A stretch of DNA of 8,365 bases from Planctomycetota bacterium (GTDB lineage: Bacteria; Planctomycetota; Phycisphaerae; FEN-1346; JAACEH01): positions 1 through 8,365 of the forward strand of contig JAFGPY010000418.1 in the NCBI GenBank assembly GCA_016935955.1. The letters are read 5' to 3'. Made by a program: the position numbers and the translations under genes. The notes beneath the pieces are model-generated. The model ran no database searches. It saw only the letters and a list, made by a program, of their open reading frames with translations, and was not told where the DNA came from. Below, in pieces: positions 7,901 to 8,365 of this stretch. The stretch's first letter is position 1. Each line of letters starts with the position of its first letter.

Positions 7901-8365
7901 AGAGCAGCTCGAAGCCATCAAGCAGCAGCTCGCCCGCATCAAGGACGGCGAGGTCAAGGTCAACGAATCGACGGTCGACCTGGAGGCCAAGCGTCAAGCC
8001 GAGAAGTTCGCCCGCAGCGACGCCGAGCGACTGATCTTCACGCAGGACCATCAGAAGGAACTGCTCACCGAGACGGGCGAGATCGTCAAAGAACTCCAAG
8101 AGGCCAACGTCACGGTCTTCACCTTCGTGCTGAAGATCGTCGGCGACCGCATGGACGAGTCGCACCAGCGGCTGCGCAAGGAAGAGACCGACCCCATCAC
8201 GCAGTCGGCCCAGCAGAAGGCCATCGAGTACCTGGACAAGCTCGTGCGGGCTTTGGAGGAGGAAATCTCCAATCGCCGCCGTCGTGGTGGAGGTGGCGGA
8301 GGTGGCGGCGGAGGTGGCCAAGGGCAGGCTCAGCTTGTGCCCACCTTGGCCGAACTGAAGATGCT
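4959..8365 (+). CDS. Large membrane-anchored coiled-coil protein, DUF4175-like (3' end beyond window)
   Basis: The frame is open from ATG 4959 to the window edge: 1135 complete codons, C-terminus missing. Hydrophobic helices lie at about 31-49, 54-71 and 147-167. The segment between the second and third (VAVELESHFAKLDDRLASTV, 87-106) matches planctomycete DUF4175-like proteins as I recall them. Residues about 190-550 are beta-rich with Ig-like stretches (PRVENVVLQVTPPPYITDGE at 291-310; GDELVYRCVAVDN at 518-530). From about 555 to 1105 the chain is a charged coiled coil, interrupted by a Gln-rich tract (881-960) and followed by eleven glycines (1110-1120) and LVPTLAELKM at the edge. Such proteins are often mislabelled as SMC because of the coil; no ATPase motif is present. 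It follows the second VWA gene by 102 bases and may have its own promoter. A scaffold or partner role with the VWA proteins is inferred only. Confidence 0.85.
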   Translation, partial: MTQEQLLLSQLRGLRRKIRTLFALDGLGRLLALVPPAVLAAILLDYLIKFPALFRAAMLLCLLALAVALIVRRLWQPLRTPISVQDVAVELESHFAKLDDRLASTVNFIESPDGRAGESVELRQAVVAETLKTTTGMPFARALNPRPLVVMFLLGIVIAAGIVSLGAWQADAAMIGMTRLFNPLTDCQWPRRTLLDVGSERRFIIPIGEDFQARVSVEGVVPDRLYIRYREAGTDAFAPAEIMKPLDHVADGNVFVRTFTRVRKPFEFYITGGDDDTRRGGLVLVDARPRPRVENVVLQVTPPPYITDGEAVVFEGQGSARALQGSQVVMEILTNKPIADDGGRPKADVLFGRGEQQRTLPLTFVSDEPLPDGAAGDEETARRMAAERRLLRAEFEVDQTEFINFRMVCLDGFDSEPGETLTLVADRDEPPRVRIVEPTQAIMDVTFRSVVPIKAHIQDDCGVAKAALGWQRGTSEDKGAMGLTAVRPVEKGTDARPLALTAVRRWDLRDIEPELQVGDELVYRCVAVDNFQWRGQGPHTAESQEYRLRVVSVESMAEAMRRKLLALGLRVSDLVRRQEDLQAGTKDTRSEKQETEPLSQRGREQTMGQEDSQRQLKQQAEEIRDEFDDLLTQYRLNRIPQDEAFDHSVETQQALDDVAKDPMPKAAQALRQSRDGEATPQKQTETLDEAVNEQQRAIDRLRDALSRLERFTEAEAIAQKLRQILRQQEKLTERTGDLANQTLGKSQSELTAEERDTQQSLSSRQGELARELKEAVDQMKQSAQDLEQSNQAVSDALKETAKDAETRDPVRKMRNASRQIGQNQAAVAGTGQKSAEEDIKALIEKLENRREQELQNRISSLKELQKELGEVRKKEEGHLQENKDAQAGQPNAPKPEQQAPKQGQTAQQTGQLSQKMEQAGSPQAAEATQGAQQSMGQAQSQLSQSQSQPAQQNQEKSLEQLDQANRELEQDIQDAEQALAEEQLEAIKQQLARIKDGEVKVNESTVDLEAKRQAEKFARSDAERLIFTQDHQKELLTETGEIVKELQEANVTVFTFVLKIVGDRMDESHQRLRKEETDPITQSAQQKAIEYLDKLVRALEEEISNRRRRGGGGGGGGGGGQGQAQLVPTLAELKM
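7599..7838 (+). repeat. Gln-rich low-complexity tract in the coiled-coil protein
   Basis: About 25 of the 80 residues encoded here (881-960) are Gln, mixed with Ala, Ser, Gly and Pro. Codons are nearly all CAG, with few CAA, in keeping with the GC-rich genome. Proline and glycine at 889-920 should break the coil, so this looks like a flexible linker between two coiled-coil halves. There is no exact tandem repeat unit. Confidence 0.75.
8286..8318 (+). repeat. GGN tract encoding eleven glycines
   Basis: Eleven consecutive Gly codons (mixed GGT, GGA, GGC) encode residues 1110-1120, right after an Arg run (RRRR, 1106-1109). It separates the coiled coil from a likely conserved C-terminal segment that starts near LVPTLAELKM. 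The mixed codons argue against very recent slippage, but length variation between strains is plausible. Confidence 0.85.

Noticed and set aside
6129..8321. Antisense open frame of 730 codons under the coiled-coil gene
   Set aside because: It mirrors CAG, GAG and CTC-rich sense codons and gives a Leu/Gly-rich low-complexity product; the sense frame has membrane helices, coiled coil and an RBS.
4959..8365. SMC or chromosome-partition protein
   Set aside because: The coiled coil is long, but there are N-terminal membrane helices and no Walker A or other ATPase motif in the visible sequence.

Overview
The window is GC-rich (roughly two thirds G+C by eye) and has three large genes, all on the + strand and, by chance, all in the same reading phase. 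The gene content points to a planctomycete (phylum Planctomycetota). A BatA-type membrane protein with a von Willebrand factor A (VWA) domain is followed by a second membrane-anchored VWA/glutamine-amidotransferase-like protein and then by a very large membrane-anchored coiled-coil protein. I recognise this order from the MoxR-DUF58-BatA-type clusters common in that phylum. This is recall of family and context, not a database result, and I cannot place it to class or genus.

Layout. Bases 6-2240 encode a 744-residue BatA-like VWA protein. Bases 2241-2420 are a 180-base intergenic stretch. Most of it is a 75-base nested palindromic element: 10-base inverted ends enclosing two 9-bp, 3-nt-loop hairpins. 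Bases 2421-4856 encode an 811-residue protein with the same overall plan: two N-terminal membrane helices, VWA, beta-sandwich, cysteine-less amidotransferase-like fold, C-terminal helix. A perfect extended -10 motif (TGCTATAAT) overlaps its last codons. The 102-base gap that follows holds a 7-bp inverted repeat and a possible six-codon leader ORF ending two bases before the next start. Bases 4959-8365 encode the first 1135 residues of the third protein, which runs off the window still open.

How the genes may work together. The two VWA proteins keep complete metal-ion-dependent adhesion site (MIDAS) residues and are anchored at both ends, so most of each chain should sit on one side of the membrane as a ligand-binding platform. 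In related clusters a MoxR AAA+ ATPase and a DUF58 protein are encoded just upstream; here that would lie outside the window. The third protein adds three membrane helices, beta-rich domains and about 550 residues of charged, Gln-rich coiled coil. Together they resemble an envelope-associated MoxR/VWA assembly or remodelling system whose substrate is unknown. No RNA genes, CRISPR arrays or transposase genes were seen.
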